Shown here in pieces: positions 6,090 to 14,951 of a stretch of 64,000 bases of DNA (positions are counted from its first letter, which is position 1; every line of letters begins with the position of its first letter). Under the pieces are notes generated by a model. It had not been told where the DNA came from. It worked only from the letters and a program-made list of their open reading frames with translations, and searched no databases. The stretch covers positions 1,364,001 to 1,428,000 of the forward strand of contig NZ_LQGV01000001.1 in NCBI RefSeq assembly GCF_001620065.1, written 5' to 3'. The stretch comes from Microbacterium sp. TNHR37B (lineage in GTDB: Bacteria; Actinomycetota; Actinomycetes; Actinomycetales; Microbacteriaceae). The translations under genes and the position numbers were made by a program.

Positions 6090-6224
6090 TTAGCGCGCCA
6101 GGGTTGCCATCGTGGCGATCGCATACTCGGCCGTGGCGGCGCCGGACTCATCGGCGAACAGCACGGCGGCGCGTCGACGCGTGAGCGGGGGCAGGGTGGG
6201 GCGGGTGCGGGCGGTTCGAGTCAT
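6090..6224 (-). pseudogene. DUF4244-type tad-locus gene truncated at the island boundary
   Basis: From ATG 6224 (good Shine-Dalgarno AGAGAGGAG on the minus strand) the protein reads MTRTARTRPTLPPLTRR and then DESGAATAEYAIATMA, the pilin-like start of the hydrophobic helix of DUF4244/Flp-type proteins. In intact members a run of hydrophobic residues follows. Here the frame instead reads TLAR and stops, giving 44 residues with no membrane helix. The breakpoint, about 6100-6110, coincides with the change from core tad genes on the right to accessory genes on the left. The missing 3' part, with any tadE/tadF genes, should lie beyond the left end of the island. A small chance remains that it is a naturally short variant. 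Confidence 0.7.
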
Positions 6225-6281
6225 GGCGACTCCTCTCTTTCGGTGGCGATGAGCAGGGCAGGTAGGAAGGACGCGCACGCC

Positions 6282-7265
6282 CTAGAAGATGACGGGGGCG
6301 GAGGAGAGCACCGACAGCATCATCGGCCCCACGCCGAGCAGGAGAAACGCCGGCAGCGTGCAGACCCCGAGCGGGAGAAGCAACCGGGCCCCCAGCCGGG
6401 CGGCCCGCAACCTCCCCTCGGTGCGAGCGAGTCGTCGATGGTCCCGCGCTTCGGCGCGCAGCAGTTCCACAGCCGGAGCGCCGGAGGCGCGCGAGAGCTC
6501 GAGGACGCCGGTCGCGCGCTCTCGCACCGTGCGGCAGCCCGACCTCTCGCAGACCTCCAGGGCGCGGTCGATCGAGACACCTCCGCTCAGAGCGATGGCG
6601 AGCAGGTCACACTCCCACCCGGGCGCCCCGGGAGCGGGCTGCGCCCGGCGGACCAGGTTCGCCGACCACCGACGCGCCGCAATCATCAGGACGGCACCCG
6701 CCACGACACAGCCGATGCCGACCGGCTGGGTCACCATGGCGGTGAGATCGAAGCCGAAGGCGACGACGAGCACCACGCCCAGGAGCGGAAGCCAGGAGAT
6801 CACTCGCGCCGTCGTCGCCGGTTCGGCGAGCGCCACCGCCACGTCGTCACGCGCCTGATCCGCATCGCGCAGCGCCTCTGCCGTGCCCCGCAGACTGTCG
6901 GACAACGGCGCCCCCACGGTGGTGGCCACGCGCCATGCCACGGCGACGTCACGCCACGCCCCGCCGCGCCGGTCCATCACCTCGGCGATGCCCGCAGCCG
7001 ACGGGTCTTGATCGCTCGACGCCTCCTGCCCTGCGCCAGACCCGGGGTCCCGGTCGCTCACGTGCTGCCACGCGCGAACAGGTGCGACACCCGCCTGCAA
7101 TAGCACGGCCAGCCGGTGCACCTGCGCGGCGACCGAAGTCACCGAGCCCCCGGAGGATCCGCCGCCGGGTGACGTATCGGAAGCTCCCGAAGCCTCCCCG
7201 GGGCCCTGGCCAGCTACGGTTCCGCGCCGACGTCGGGCGACGGTGTGGCGAGGCGGCGTCTTCAT
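6282..7265 (-). CDS. TadB/TadC fusion, type II secretion F-domain membrane protein
   Basis: 327 residues from ATG 7265, overlapping the tadA stop by 4 bp. Two F-type domains are visible in tandem. The first (about 45-170) has LLQAGVAPVRAW and VGAPLSDSLRGTAEALRD, followed by the membrane segment WLPLLGVVLVVAFGF. The second (about 215-325) has LLAIALSGGVSIDRALEV, a SRASGAPAVELLRAEA helix and a C-terminal membrane pair (LLLPLGVCTLPAFLLLGVG). TadB and TadC are normally separate inner-membrane platform proteins of the tight-adherence pilus; here they appear fused. A Gly/Ser-rich linker fills residues 20-45. The gene lies between tadA and the truncated DUF4244 gene in the usual tad order. Confidence 0.8.
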   Translation of the reverse strand: MKTPPRHTVARRRRGTVAGQGPGEASGASDTSPGGGSSGGSVTSVAAQVHRLAVLLQAGVAPVRAWQHVSDRDPGSGAGQEASSDQDPSAAGIAEVMDRRGGAWRDVAVAWRVATTVGAPLSDSLRGTAEALRDADQARDDVAVALAEPATTARVISWLPLLGVVLVVAFGFDLTAMVTQPVGIGCVVAGAVLMIAARRWSANLVRRAQPAPGAPGWECDLLAIALSGGVSIDRALEVCERSGCRTVRERATGVLELSRASGAPAVELLRAEARDHRRLARTEGRLRAARLGARLLLPLGVCTLPAFLLLGVGPMMLSVLSSAPVIF

Positions 7266-8353
7266 CGCGCCTCTTCCACGGCGAGCCGCCCCTGCTGCAC
7301 GACCGGCCGTGCGATGCCGGTGATCCGACGCACACCGTCTCTCTGCCGCTCGACGTGGATGATCGCGTCGATGGCGCTCACCACCTGTCGGGCCACGGCA
7401 TGGTCGTCCATTCCGGCCGCCGCGCCCAGCGCCTCCAGTCGCGCGGGAACATCCGCGAGGCCGCTCGCGTGCACGGTACCGGCCCCGCCGTCGTGGCCCG
7501 TGTTGAGCGCCGTCAGGAGTTCGCGGACCTCGGGACCGCGACACTCGCCCACCACGAGTCGATCCGGTCGCATGCGCAGGGCTTCCCGGACGAGACGGTC
7601 GAGACCGACCGCACCTGCCCCCTCGAGATTGGGCTGACGTGCCTCCAACCGCACGTGATGCGGATGATCGATCCGCAGCTCGGCGACGTCTTCGATCGTG
7701 ACGATCCGCTCGCCCGGCGGAACGACACCGAGGAGCGCCGCCAGCAGGGTCGTCTTTCCCGCCCCGGTGGCGCCGGTGACGAGCAGATTCGCGCGCCCGT
7801 CCACGAGCCCCCTCAGACGATGCTCCGCATCGGCGTCGAACATGCCGCGCGAGCCGAGATCGGCAAGGGTGGGGCGATCCGCCGAGGGAAGCCGGATGGA
7901 GATGGCGGCGCCCGTGCACGAGACCGGTGCGAGCACAGCGTGGACGCGAACGCCATCGTCCCACCGGACATCCACGAGAGGGGTGAGGTCGTCCAGATGA
8001 CGTCCGCCGATGCCGATCAGCGCGACGGCGAGATCCCGTACCGCGCGGTCGTCCGCCTGCCACGTCGCGATGTGCTCGGTACCGCGACCACGATCGACGA
8101 ACAGCCCATCGGTGCCGTTGATGAACACATCGGTGACGTCGGGATCGGACAAGTACGGCGCGAGCGACGCCACGGCGGGGTGATCGGGGAGCCGTCGCGG
8201 CGTGCGAGGCACGTGAGGAGACGCACTCCGCTCACGCGCACGATCACCGCGAAGCCCCGCTTTCTCTCTCGGCGCCGTCGATGCCGCGGGCATGCGGGAA
8301 GCGGACGGGGATCGAGACTCCCCGCGAGGGCGGACGACGAACGGTTGGGGCAT
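7262..8353 (-). CDS. tadA: TadA/CpaF secretion ATPase
   Basis: A 363-residue pilus assembly ATPase of the GspE/VirB11-like superfamily, which powers export and assembly of Flp/tad pili or pseudopili. Walker A is GATGAGKTT (194-202). The Walker B/Asp-box region TIEDVAELRID and RLVVGECRGPE follow, then the His-box-like GTVHA. The first 50 residues are basic and poorly conserved; M21 is an alternative start. ATG 8353 is preceded at 6 nt by TAGCGT (minus strand), consistent with a leaderless promoter. It is the first gene of a minus-strand operon tadA-tadBC-DUF4244. Loss of the downstream genes to the island may leave the system inactive. Confidence 0.85.
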   Translation of the reverse strand: MPQPFVVRPRGESRSPSASRMPAASTAPREKAGLRGDRARERSASPHVPRTPRRLPDHPAVASLAPYLSDPDVTDVFINGTDGLFVDRGRGTEHIATWQADDRAVRDLAVALIGIGGRHLDDLTPLVDVRWDDGVRVHAVLAPVSCTGAAISIRLPSADRPTLADLGSRGMFDADAEHRLRGLVDGRANLLVTGATGAGKTTLLAALLGVVPPGERIVTIEDVAELRIDHPHHVRLEARQPNLEGAGAVGLDRLVREALRMRPDRLVVGECRGPEVRELLTALNTGHDGGAGTVHASGLADVPARLEALGAAAGMDDHAVARQVVSAIDAIIHVERQRDGVRRITGIARPVVQQGRLAVEEAR

Positions 8354-8788
8354 GTCCCGACGCTAGATCGTCCGCCGAGGCCGTATCCCTCATTCCTCCG
8401 GGGCCGTGGACAGACGACAGTGACGGCCGAGCTGGGGAGGACGGGCCCACCGCGGCGGGGCGACATTTCCCCCGAGACAAGGAGAGGGGCGGCACCCTTA
8501 GGGGGAGAAGGGTACCGCCCGGAACAGCGGCCGCTACGGGGGATGGCGGACCACTGTTGTGCCAGAATCTGAGTTCGGCCGCGACCGAGCTTACGCAACG
8601 CCCCGCTCAGGTCCAAACATGTCCGAGGCGTGGCGGCCCGATATATCGGCCTGATCCCGGGCGGTGGACGCGTCCTCAGTACCCCACTATCGGAGGTAGT
8701 CGGGGCTCCGCATTCCCGGATAAATTGTGCCGATCGTCTCGGCGTCAGCGCGCCGTCCCGGAGTACGCACAGCCGCAAAGGAGCGAGC
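8354..8788. other. Divergent intergenic region between tadA and acsA
   Basis: 435 bp without a gene. The left end carries the tadA promoter. The middle holds a strong hairpin (listed separately). The right end holds the acsA leader with an AAAGGAG Shine-Dalgarno (8777-8783). An open frame runs through from 8630 in phase with acsA, but its first 53 codons do not look like acetyl-CoA synthetase. Confidence 0.6.
8487..8520. repeat. 13-bp hairpin in acsA leader region
   Basis: GGGCGGCACCCTT (8487-8499) pairs with AAGGGTACCGCCC (8508-8520) with one C-A mismatch and an 8-nt loop. There is no T-run. It lies about 270 bp upstream of acsA and 130 bp from tadA, and may shield the two divergent transcripts or fold in the acsA leader. 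Function not known. Confidence 0.45.
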
Positions 8789-10753
8789 ATGAGCAGTCAG
8801 ATCGACCACCTGCTGACCGAATCCCGTCGGTTCGCGCCGAGCGAGGAGTTCGCTCGCCACGCCGTGGCCACCGCCGATCTCTACGCGGAGGCGAAGGCGG
8901 ATCGCGAAGCGTTCTGGGCCCGACAGGCGAAGGAGCTTCACTGGCACACTCCGTTCACGCAGGTGCTCGACTGGTCCAACCCTCCGTTCGCACAGTGGTT
9001 CGCCGATGGCGAGATAAACGTCGCGTACAACTGCCTCGACCGCCACGTGGAGGCAGGGCTCGGGGATCGGGTGGCCCTGCTGTGGGAAGGCGAGCCGGGA
9101 GACGAGCGCCGGATCACCTATGGCGAGCTGACCGAGGAGGTCAAGCGCGTCGCCCACGTTCTCAGTGGCCTCGGCGTCGGGCAGGGCGACCGCGTGGCGA
9201 TCTACATGCCGATGATCCCCGAGGCCATCGCGGCGATGCTCGCCGTCGCTCGCCTCGGCGCGATCCATTCCGTCATCTTCGGCGGATTCTCCGCCGACAG
9301 CCTGCGCACGAGGATCGACGACGCGGGGGCGCGTGTGGTGATCACCGCCGATGGCGGCTACCGGAAGGGCCGCGTATCGCCCCTCAAGCCGGCGGTCGAT
9401 CAGGCGCTGTCCGATCGGGGCGCGGGTGTGCAGGAGACGGTCGAGCACGTGCTGGTCGTCCGTCGCACCGGCAACGAGGTGGGCTGGAACGCAGACCGGG
9501 ACCTCTGGTGGCACGACGTCGTCCCCGCCGCGCCGGCGGAGCACGAAGCACAGCCGTTCCCCGCCGAGAACCCGCTCTTCATCCTCTACACGTCGGGAAC
9601 GACCGGGAAGCCCAAGGGCATCCTCCACACGAGCGGCGGCTACCTCACACAAGCGGCCTTCACGAACAAAGTGGTCCACGATCTGCACCCGGAATCGGAC
9701 GTCTTCTGGTGCACCGCCGACATCGGGTGGATCACGGGCCACTCGTATGTGACCTACGGGCCGCTCGCCAACGCAGCGACGCAGGTGCTCTACGAGGGAA
9801 CGCCCGACACGCCCCACCCCGGCCGGTGGTGGGAGATCGTCCAGAAGTACGGCGTGACGATCCTGTACACGGCGCCCACGGCGATCCGCTCGTTCATGAA
9901 GCTCGGCCGCGCCATCCCGCAGCAGTTCGACCTGTCCTCCCTCCGCCTGCTCGGATCGGTCGGTGAGCCCATCAACCCCGAGGCATGGATGTGGTACCGC
10001 AAGGTGATCGGCGGCAAGACGGCACCGATCGTGGACACGTGGTGGCAGACCGAGACCGGGGCGATCATGGTCTCTGCTCTCCCGGGGGTCACGGAGACCA
10101 AGCCGGGATCGGCTCAGGTGCCGCTTCCCGGGATCGCCGTCGACGTGGTGGACGAGGACGGCGCGCACGTCGGGAACGGGAACGGCGGTCTCCTCGTCCT
10201 CACCCAGCCCTGGCCGAGCATGCTCCGGGGCATCTGGGGCGACCCCGACCGGTTCCGCGAGACGTACTGGGAGAAGTTCGAGAAGCAGGGCTACTACTTC
10301 GCCGGCGACGGTGCGCGCCTCGACGACGACGGAGACGTCTGGTTCCTCGGCCGGGTCGACGACGTGATGAATGTGTCGGGCCACCGACTGTCCACGACCG
10401 AGATCGAGTCGGCACTCGTGGGGAACGAGGCCGTTGCCGAGGCCGCCGTGGTCGGAGCCTCGGACGAGACCACCGGTCAGGCGGTGGTCGCGTTCGTCAT
10501 CATCAAGCAGAGCTACCTCGACGCGCACTCGCCGGAAGGCCTCGCGGGCACGCTGCGCGCGTGGGTCGGCGAGCAGATCGGGCCGATCGCCCGGCCGCGC
10601 GACGTCTACATCGTCGGCGAGCTTCCCAAGACCCGCTCCGGCAAGATCATGCGACGGCTCCTGCGTGACGTCGCGGAAGGCCGCGAGGTCGGCGACACCA
10701 CGACGCTCGCCGACACGGCGGTGATGAGCGTCATCTCCGCCCAGGTGAAGTAG
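8789..10753 (+). CDS. acsA: Acetyl-CoA synthetase (AMP-forming)
   Basis: 654 residues, normal for the family, from ATG 8789 with Shine-Dalgarno AAAGGAG. It converts acetate, ATP and CoA to acetyl-CoA via acetyl-AMP. Visible motifs: the P-loop-like YTSGTTGKPKG near residue 267, WWQTETG (acyl-pocket tryptophan), the hinge YYFAGDGARLDDDGDVWFLGR, and the C-terminal PKTRSGKIMRR with the catalytic, acetylation-regulated Lys619. It may form the high-affinity acetate route beside AckA-Pta encoded at 36-39 kb. A 12-bp perfect hairpin follows the stop codon. Confidence 0.97.
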   Translation: MSSQIDHLLTESRRFAPSEEFARHAVATADLYAEAKADREAFWARQAKELHWHTPFTQVLDWSNPPFAQWFADGEINVAYNCLDRHVEAGLGDRVALLWEGEPGDERRITYGELTEEVKRVAHVLSGLGVGQGDRVAIYMPMIPEAIAAMLAVARLGAIHSVIFGGFSADSLRTRIDDAGARVVITADGGYRKGRVSPLKPAVDQALSDRGAGVQETVEHVLVVRRTGNEVGWNADRDLWWHDVVPAAPAEHEAQPFPAENPLFILYTSGTTGKPKGILHTSGGYLTQAAFTNKVVHDLHPESDVFWCTADIGWITGHSYVTYGPLANAATQVLYEGTPDTPHPGRWWEIVQKYGVTILYTAPTAIRSFMKLGRAIPQQFDLSSLRLLGSVGEPINPEAWMWYRKVIGGKTAPIVDTWWQTETGAIMVSALPGVTETKPGSAQVPLPGIAVDVVDEDGAHVGNGNGGLLVLTQPWPSMLRGIWGDPDRFRETYWEKFEKQGYYFAGDGARLDDDGDVWFLGRVDDVMNVSGHRLSTTEIESALVGNEAVAEAAVVGASDETTGQAVVAFVIIKQSYLDAHSPEGLAGTLRAWVGEQIGPIARPRDVYIVGELPKTRSGKIMRRLLRDVAEGREVGDTTTLADTAVMSVISAQVK

Positions 10754-10808
10754 CCGCCGCCCCGCCCACCGGCCCCGCCTCCGCCGAGCACGACGGCGGA
10801 TGCGGACA

Positions 10809-10849
10809 CCGACACGCCGGCACTCCGTGCAGGCATCCCGGCGTGTCGG
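10809..10849 (+). terminator. Hairpin terminator after acsA
   Basis: CCGACACGCCGG (10809-10820) and CCGGCGTGTCGG (10838-10849) form a perfect 12-bp stem with a 17-nt loop, 56 bp after the acsA stop. No T-run, as is common in high-GC actinobacteria. Confidence 0.6.
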
Positions 10850-10965
10850 CGTGGGCGTCCGCCGCTGTGTCACAGTCGGACCCATCGTCCGCCACGGTGC
10901 GGCGAGCCCGGGCCGAGGCGGGGCAGGCGACGGTGCGCCCGTCACGGACGCGGCAGACTGGAGGG

Positions 10966-11436
10966 ATGGACCCCGCGCGTTACGAGATCCGCCCCCTGCG
11001 CCGCGACGAGCTGGAGGGGGCCGGGTTCGACGCCCTCGTCTGGCGTGCGGCGGAAGTGGATGCCGAGGCGCGCGCGAGGATCGTGCGCGACGAGCTGACG
11101 ACGATGACCGTGTGGGGCGCCGTCGAGCGCGACGGGACGATCCTCGCCTTCGCCGCCTTCGACGCGAAGCCCACGCTGGTGCACCTGGAATACATCGCGA
11201 CCTCGGAGCGTGCGGAGGGCCGTGGCATCGGGCGGGCGCTGGTCCAGCTGCTCCGCACCCGGACCCCGGGCAGCACCATCCATGCCGAGACGGATGACGA
11301 CGCGGTGGGGTTCTATCGTCGACTCGGGTTCACCATCTCACCACGCGCGGGACGCGACCCTCGATGGCCCGACCGGCAGCGCTACGACTGCGACCTGCCC
11401 GCCGAGCTCGACCGCACCGGCGGTCGGCCAGCGTGA
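10966..11436 (+). CDS. GNAT family N-acetyltransferase
   Basis: 156 residues from ATG 10966. The GNAT core is clear: beta-4 and loop VHLEYIATSERAEGRGIGRALVQLL contain the acetyl-CoA pyrophosphate-binding R/Q-x-x-G-x-G/A pattern (EGRGIGRAL), followed by FYRRLGF, the usual C-terminal motif. Substrate unknown. GGAGGG directly precedes the ATG, and CAGACT 6 nt upstream of the ATG may be a -10 box of a leaderless mRNA. It stands alone between acsA and the convergent RidA gene. Confidence 0.85.
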   Translation: MDPARYEIRPLRRDELEGAGFDALVWRAAEVDAEARARIVRDELTTMTVWGAVERDGTILAFAAFDAKPTLVHLEYIATSERAEGRGIGRALVQLLRTRTPGSTIHAETDDDAVGFYRRLGFTISPRAGRDPRWPDRQRYDCDLPAELDRTGGRPA

Positions 11437-11439
11437 GGC

Positions 11440-11907
11440 TCAGGACAGCGCGAAGATGACCTCGACCTCGACCGGGCTGTCGAGGGGGAGGACCGGCACA
11501 CCGACGGCGGAGCGCGCGTGCCGCCCGGCGTCGCCGAAGATCTCACCGAGCACTTCGCTGGCGCCGTTGATCACCCCGGGCTGGCCGGTGAACTCGGGAA
11601 CCGACGAGACGAACCCGGTGAGCTTGACGACGCGAACGAGGCGGTCGACGCCGCCGGCGACCTCCGCTGCCGCCGCGAGGGCGTTCAGCGCGCACTGCCG
11701 CGCATAGTCCTTGGCGTCGGATGCGGGCACCAGCCCGTGCCCCTCGCCGACCTTCCCGGTGGCGGGCAACGCGCCAGCGATCATCGGAAGCTGGCCGGAG
11801 GTGTAGACGAGGTCGCCGTGGACGGTGGCGGGGATGTACGCCGCGACCGGCGGGACGACGGCAGGCAGCTCGATGCCGAGCTCGGAGAGACGTGCGGAGA
11901 TGGTCAT
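11440..11907 (-). CDS. RidA/YjgF-YER057c family protein
   Basis: 155 residues. A chorismate-mutase-like trimeric fold is expected from LVYTSGQLPMIAG (near residue 35), DYARQCALNALAAAAEVAGG and the C-terminal VPVLPLDSPVEVEVIFAL. Archetypal RidA proteins hydrolyse reactive enamine/imine intermediates of PLP enzymes. This member is of the longer YjgH/RidA-like group with QCALNALAAA; the conserved arginine of true RidA (in the GR.A.G region) is not obvious (RSAVGVPVL), so catalytic deamination is uncertain. ATG 11907 overlaps the stop of the DUF4177-like gene by 4 bp. Confidence 0.8.
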   Translation of the reverse strand: MTISARLSELGIELPAVVPPVAAYIPATVHGDLVYTSGQLPMIAGALPATGKVGEGHGLVPASDAKDYARQCALNALAAAAEVAGGVDRLVRVVKLTGFVSSVPEFTGQPGVINGASEVLGEIFGDAGRHARSAVGVPVLPLDSPVEVEVIFALS

Positions 11908-12131
11908 CGCTGTCCCTCCCCCGCGGGGAACTGCTGTGCTGCCACGGCTGCCGCATCCAGTCCGGCGTTGGCGGCGCCGCCGCCCACCGGCCGCTTGAAG
12001 TACGCGACCAGTCCCCCCTCGGGGCCCGGGACGACCTGCACGAGCTCCCAGCCCTGCTTGCCCCAGTTGTTGAGGATCGCGGCGGTGTTGTGGATCAGCA
12101 GAGGAGTGGTGAGGTACTCCCACGTGGTCAT
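11904..12131 (-). CDS. DUF4177-like small protein
   Basis: 75 residues from ATG 12131. It starts MTTWEYLTTPLL and contains NNWGKQGWELVQVVPGPEGGLVAYFKRP, the typical pattern of DUF4177 (W-E-Y at the N-terminus, LN..G..GWELV in the middle, a final strand ending in KRP). The C-terminal 25 residues are Ala/Gly rich. Function unknown; the pairing with a RidA protein by a 4-bp overlap recurs in actinobacteria. It is divergent from the penicillin-binding protein gene, 85 bp away. Confidence 0.75.
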   Translation of the reverse strand: MTTWEYLTTPLLIHNTAAILNNWGKQGWELVQVVPGPEGGLVAYFKRPVGGGAANAGLDAAAVAAQQFPAGEGQR

Positions 12132-12204
12132 CGGTACTCCCGTTCGAGGGCGCGGATCGGCGCGGCATGCGGGGATCACCGAGCCTTCGCCCAGCTACCT
12201 CCCT

Positions 12205-12216
12205 TACGATCACCCT
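12205..12216 (+). promoter_or_regulatory. Leaderless -10 promoter of penicillin-binding protein gene
   Basis: TACGAT (12205-12210) followed by 6 nt and the ATG at 12217. No Shine-Dalgarno is present. The same TACGAT-N6-start arrangement occurs before the lactonase gene at 61047. Confidence 0.55.
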
Positions 12217-14907
12217 ATGCCCCATGCGAAACGGACTGCCACTGGCGTGCTCGGAGGTCTCCTCGGTCTCATCGGCCTGAGCACCGTGGCCGGCGTGCTG
12301 ATCACCGCCACCGTGACCCCCGCGATCGCCGTCTCCGGCTACGCGGCGTCGAGCGCGATCACGATGTTCAACAACATGCCGAACTACCTGAAGATCGAGA
12401 AGCTCATGCTTCCGACCAAGCTCTACAAGAAGAACGCCGACGACAAGTACGTCCTCATGGCGCAGTTCTACGACCAGAACCGCATCCCCGTCACCTCCGA
12501 CAAGATCGCCGGCGTGATGAAGGACGCGATCCTCTCCAGCGAGGACAAGAACTTCTACGAGCACGGCGGAGTCGACCTCTTCGGCACCGTCAAGGCGCTG
12601 GCGGGCAACGCCTCGGGAAGCAACACCCGCGGTGGCTCCACGATCACCCAGCAGTACGTGAAGAACGTGCTGCAGCAGAACTGCGAGCGCAAGGCGACCT
12701 CCCAGGAGGAAGTCAACAAGTGCTACAAGGAGACGACCGTCAACGACGGCCCTGAGGGCTACCAGCGCAAGCTGCAGGAGATGCGCTACGCGATCCAGCT
12801 CGAGAAGGAGAACGAGAAGGACGACATCCTCACCGGCTACCTGAATATCGCCTCGTTCGGCGGCCAGGTCTACGGCGTCGGTGCCGCGGCGCGGTACTAC
12901 TTCGACACGACCGCTGCCAAGCTGACGCTGCCCCAGGCCGCCACGATTGCCGGCATGGTGCAGGAGCCCAACAGCTTCCGCATCGACATGAAGGGCGGCT
13001 CGGTCACCACGAAGTCGGGCGAGAAGCTCAACAGCGAGGAAGACGGATACGCGCTCACCAAGAAGCGTCGCGACTACGTGCTCAACCGCATGAAGATCGA
13101 CGGGAAGATCACCGAGGCCGAGTACACCGAGGCCGTCGAATCGCCGATCACGCCGAAGATCAAGAAGACCCAGCAGGGCTGCGGGCAGGCGAAGGACGCG
13201 GAGTTCTTCTGCGACTACGTCACGCACATCATCAAGAACGACCCCGCGTTCGGAGAGACCGATGACGAGCGCGCTGCGGCCCTCCGCCGCGGTGGGCTGA
13301 AGGTGTACACGACGCTCGATTACGACCTGCAGAAGGCGGCGTCCTCTGCGATCTCGATCGTGGAACCGCGCGTGGACTACATGAACCTCGGGGCCTCCGG
13401 CATCCAGGTGGAGGTCGGGACGGGTCGCATCCTCTCGATGGTCCAGAACCGCGGCTACGATGCCGCGGCCACCGACAAGAACGGCAAGACCACCGCCGTG
13501 AACTACAACGTCCGCTCCAAGGACGGGGGCGGCGTGGGCCACTCGGCCGGATCGACGTACAAGGTGTTCAGCCTCATCAACTGGCTGCAGCAGGGGAACT
13601 CCGTCAACGCCTACCTGAACGGCCGCGTCGGCACCAAGACGGTCGAGATCTGCGACGGCGCCACCCAGACGGTGGAGACCGGTTCGGGCAAGGACCGGTT
13701 CGGGCAGAACAAGATCGGTAACTTCGAGGGCAACCGGGGCTACACGGGCACCATCTACAACTTCACGAAGGACTCGCTCAACTCCGGGTTCATCGCGATG
13801 GCGGAGAAGATCTCGGTCTGCAGCACCAACAAGGTCGCCGGGCAGATGGGTGTGACGTGGGGCGACGGGACGCCGCTGACGAGCGTTCCCTCATGGTCGA
13901 ACGATCCGTCCAACGCGCCGTACAACGTGCTCGGCTCCTCCGCCGTCGCGCCGATCGACATGGCTCAGGCCTACGCCGCGATCGCCGCGAAGGGCACGCT
14001 GTGCGAGTCGAAGTCGATCGACCGCGTCGTCGACGCCGACGGCAACGAGCAGCCGATCCCGGAGACGAAGTGCGAGCGGGCCATCAGCGAGGACGTCGCA
14101 GCGACGGCAGCCTACACGCTCCAGGGCGTCATGCAGGGCACCGGCTCCGGAGCCCGCACGTTCGATGGCACGCCGATCTTCGGAAAGACCGGTATCCACC
14201 AGTTCCTCCACACGTGGATGGACGGATCCAGCACCAAGGTGACGACGGTCGTCTGGGTGGGCAATGTCGAGGGCGACGAACGCCTCGAGAACCACTACAT
14301 GGCGGGCTACCGGCTCTCCCGCATCCGTAACAGCATCTGGCCGAACATGCAGCGTGCAGCCAATGCGAAGTACGGCGGCGAGGCCTTCCCGAAGCCTCCG
14401 CAGGACCTCATCAAGCGCCAGCTGGTCGATCTCCCGAGCGTGATCGGGATGACGGTCGACGATGCCACCCGCACGCTGCGCGCGGCCGGGTTCTCGGTCA
14501 CGGTGGGCGAGGCGGTCGACTCGACCGAGACGGCGGGCACCATCGTTGAGCAGAGCCCCGGCGCCGGCCGAGTGGCGGGCGGCACGAACGTGACCATCTC
14601 CCCCAGCAACGGCCAGGGCGTGACGGTGCCGTCGGTGGGAGGCACGCCCGCCGACGCCGAGAACCAGCTGCGAGGCGCCGGGTTCACCCGATTCGCCCAG
14701 CAGTGCAGCGAGGCGGAGGGAGCGCCCGACCAGGGCGTGGTGACCGGCACCGATCCTGCGGCGGGCAGCGTCGTCGGACGGGACGACACCATCACCATCA
14801 AGTTCCAGGCAGCCTCGTGCGGCGGCGACGGCGGAGCGCCCGGCAATGACGGTCCCGGCAACGGGAACGGCCCGGGCAACGGCAACGGGCGCGGAGGCAA
14901 CGGCTGA
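12217..14907 (+). CDS. Class A bifunctional penicillin-binding protein with two PASTA domains
   Basis: 896 residues from ATG 12217. Order: membrane anchor (GVLGGLLGLIGLSTVAGVL), glycosyltransferase family 51 domain with catalytic Glu109 in SSEDKNFYEHGG and the GGSTITQQYVKN motif, transpeptidase domain with Ser446-TYK449, S520-L-N522 and K657-T-G659, then two PASTA repeats (LPSVIGMTVDDATRTLRAAG; VPSVGGTPADAENQLRGAG) and a Gly/Asn-rich tail. It polymerises and cross-links peptidoglycan outside the membrane. This is the PonA-like PBP typical of actinobacteria. The last bases overlap or adjoin the metallophosphoesterase gene, a conserved neighbour. Confidence 0.95.
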   Translation: MPHAKRTATGVLGGLLGLIGLSTVAGVLITATVTPAIAVSGYAASSAITMFNNMPNYLKIEKLMLPTKLYKKNADDKYVLMAQFYDQNRIPVTSDKIAGVMKDAILSSEDKNFYEHGGVDLFGTVKALAGNASGSNTRGGSTITQQYVKNVLQQNCERKATSQEEVNKCYKETTVNDGPEGYQRKLQEMRYAIQLEKENEKDDILTGYLNIASFGGQVYGVGAAARYYFDTTAAKLTLPQAATIAGMVQEPNSFRIDMKGGSVTTKSGEKLNSEEDGYALTKKRRDYVLNRMKIDGKITEAEYTEAVESPITPKIKKTQQGCGQAKDAEFFCDYVTHIIKNDPAFGETDDERAAALRRGGLKVYTTLDYDLQKAASSAISIVEPRVDYMNLGASGIQVEVGTGRILSMVQNRGYDAAATDKNGKTTAVNYNVRSKDGGGVGHSAGSTYKVFSLINWLQQGNSVNAYLNGRVGTKTVEICDGATQTVETGSGKDRFGQNKIGNFEGNRGYTGTIYNFTKDSLNSGFIAMAEKISVCSTNKVAGQMGVTWGDGTPLTSVPSWSNDPSNAPYNVLGSSAVAPIDMAQAYAAIAAKGTLCESKSIDRVVDADGNEQPIPETKCERAISEDVAATAAYTLQGVMQGTGSGARTFDGTPIFGKTGIHQFLHTWMDGSSTKVTTVVWVGNVEGDERLENHYMAGYRLSRIRNSIWPNMQRAANAKYGGEAFPKPPQDLIKRQLVDLPSVIGMTVDDATRTLRAAGFSVTVGEAVDSTETAGTIVEQSPGAGRVAGGTNVTISPSNGQGVTVPSVGGTPADAENQLRGAGFTRFAQQCSEAEGAPDQGVVTGTDPAAGSVVGRDDTITIKFQAASCGGDGGAPGNDGPGNGNGPGNGNGRGGNG

Positions 14908-14951
14908 GCGCGTACGACCCGCAGCGCACCGCCCTCACGGCTCTCGGCGTC

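Noticed and set aside
6282..8063. 593-codon minus-strand frame through tadBC into tadA
   Set aside because: Its first part is the wrong frame of tadA. The real gene starts at 7265, overlapping the tadA stop.
8687..10945. 752-codon open frame on the minus strand across acsA
   Set aside because: Antisense of a high-GC gene; the plus-strand product is a full acetyl-CoA synthetase.
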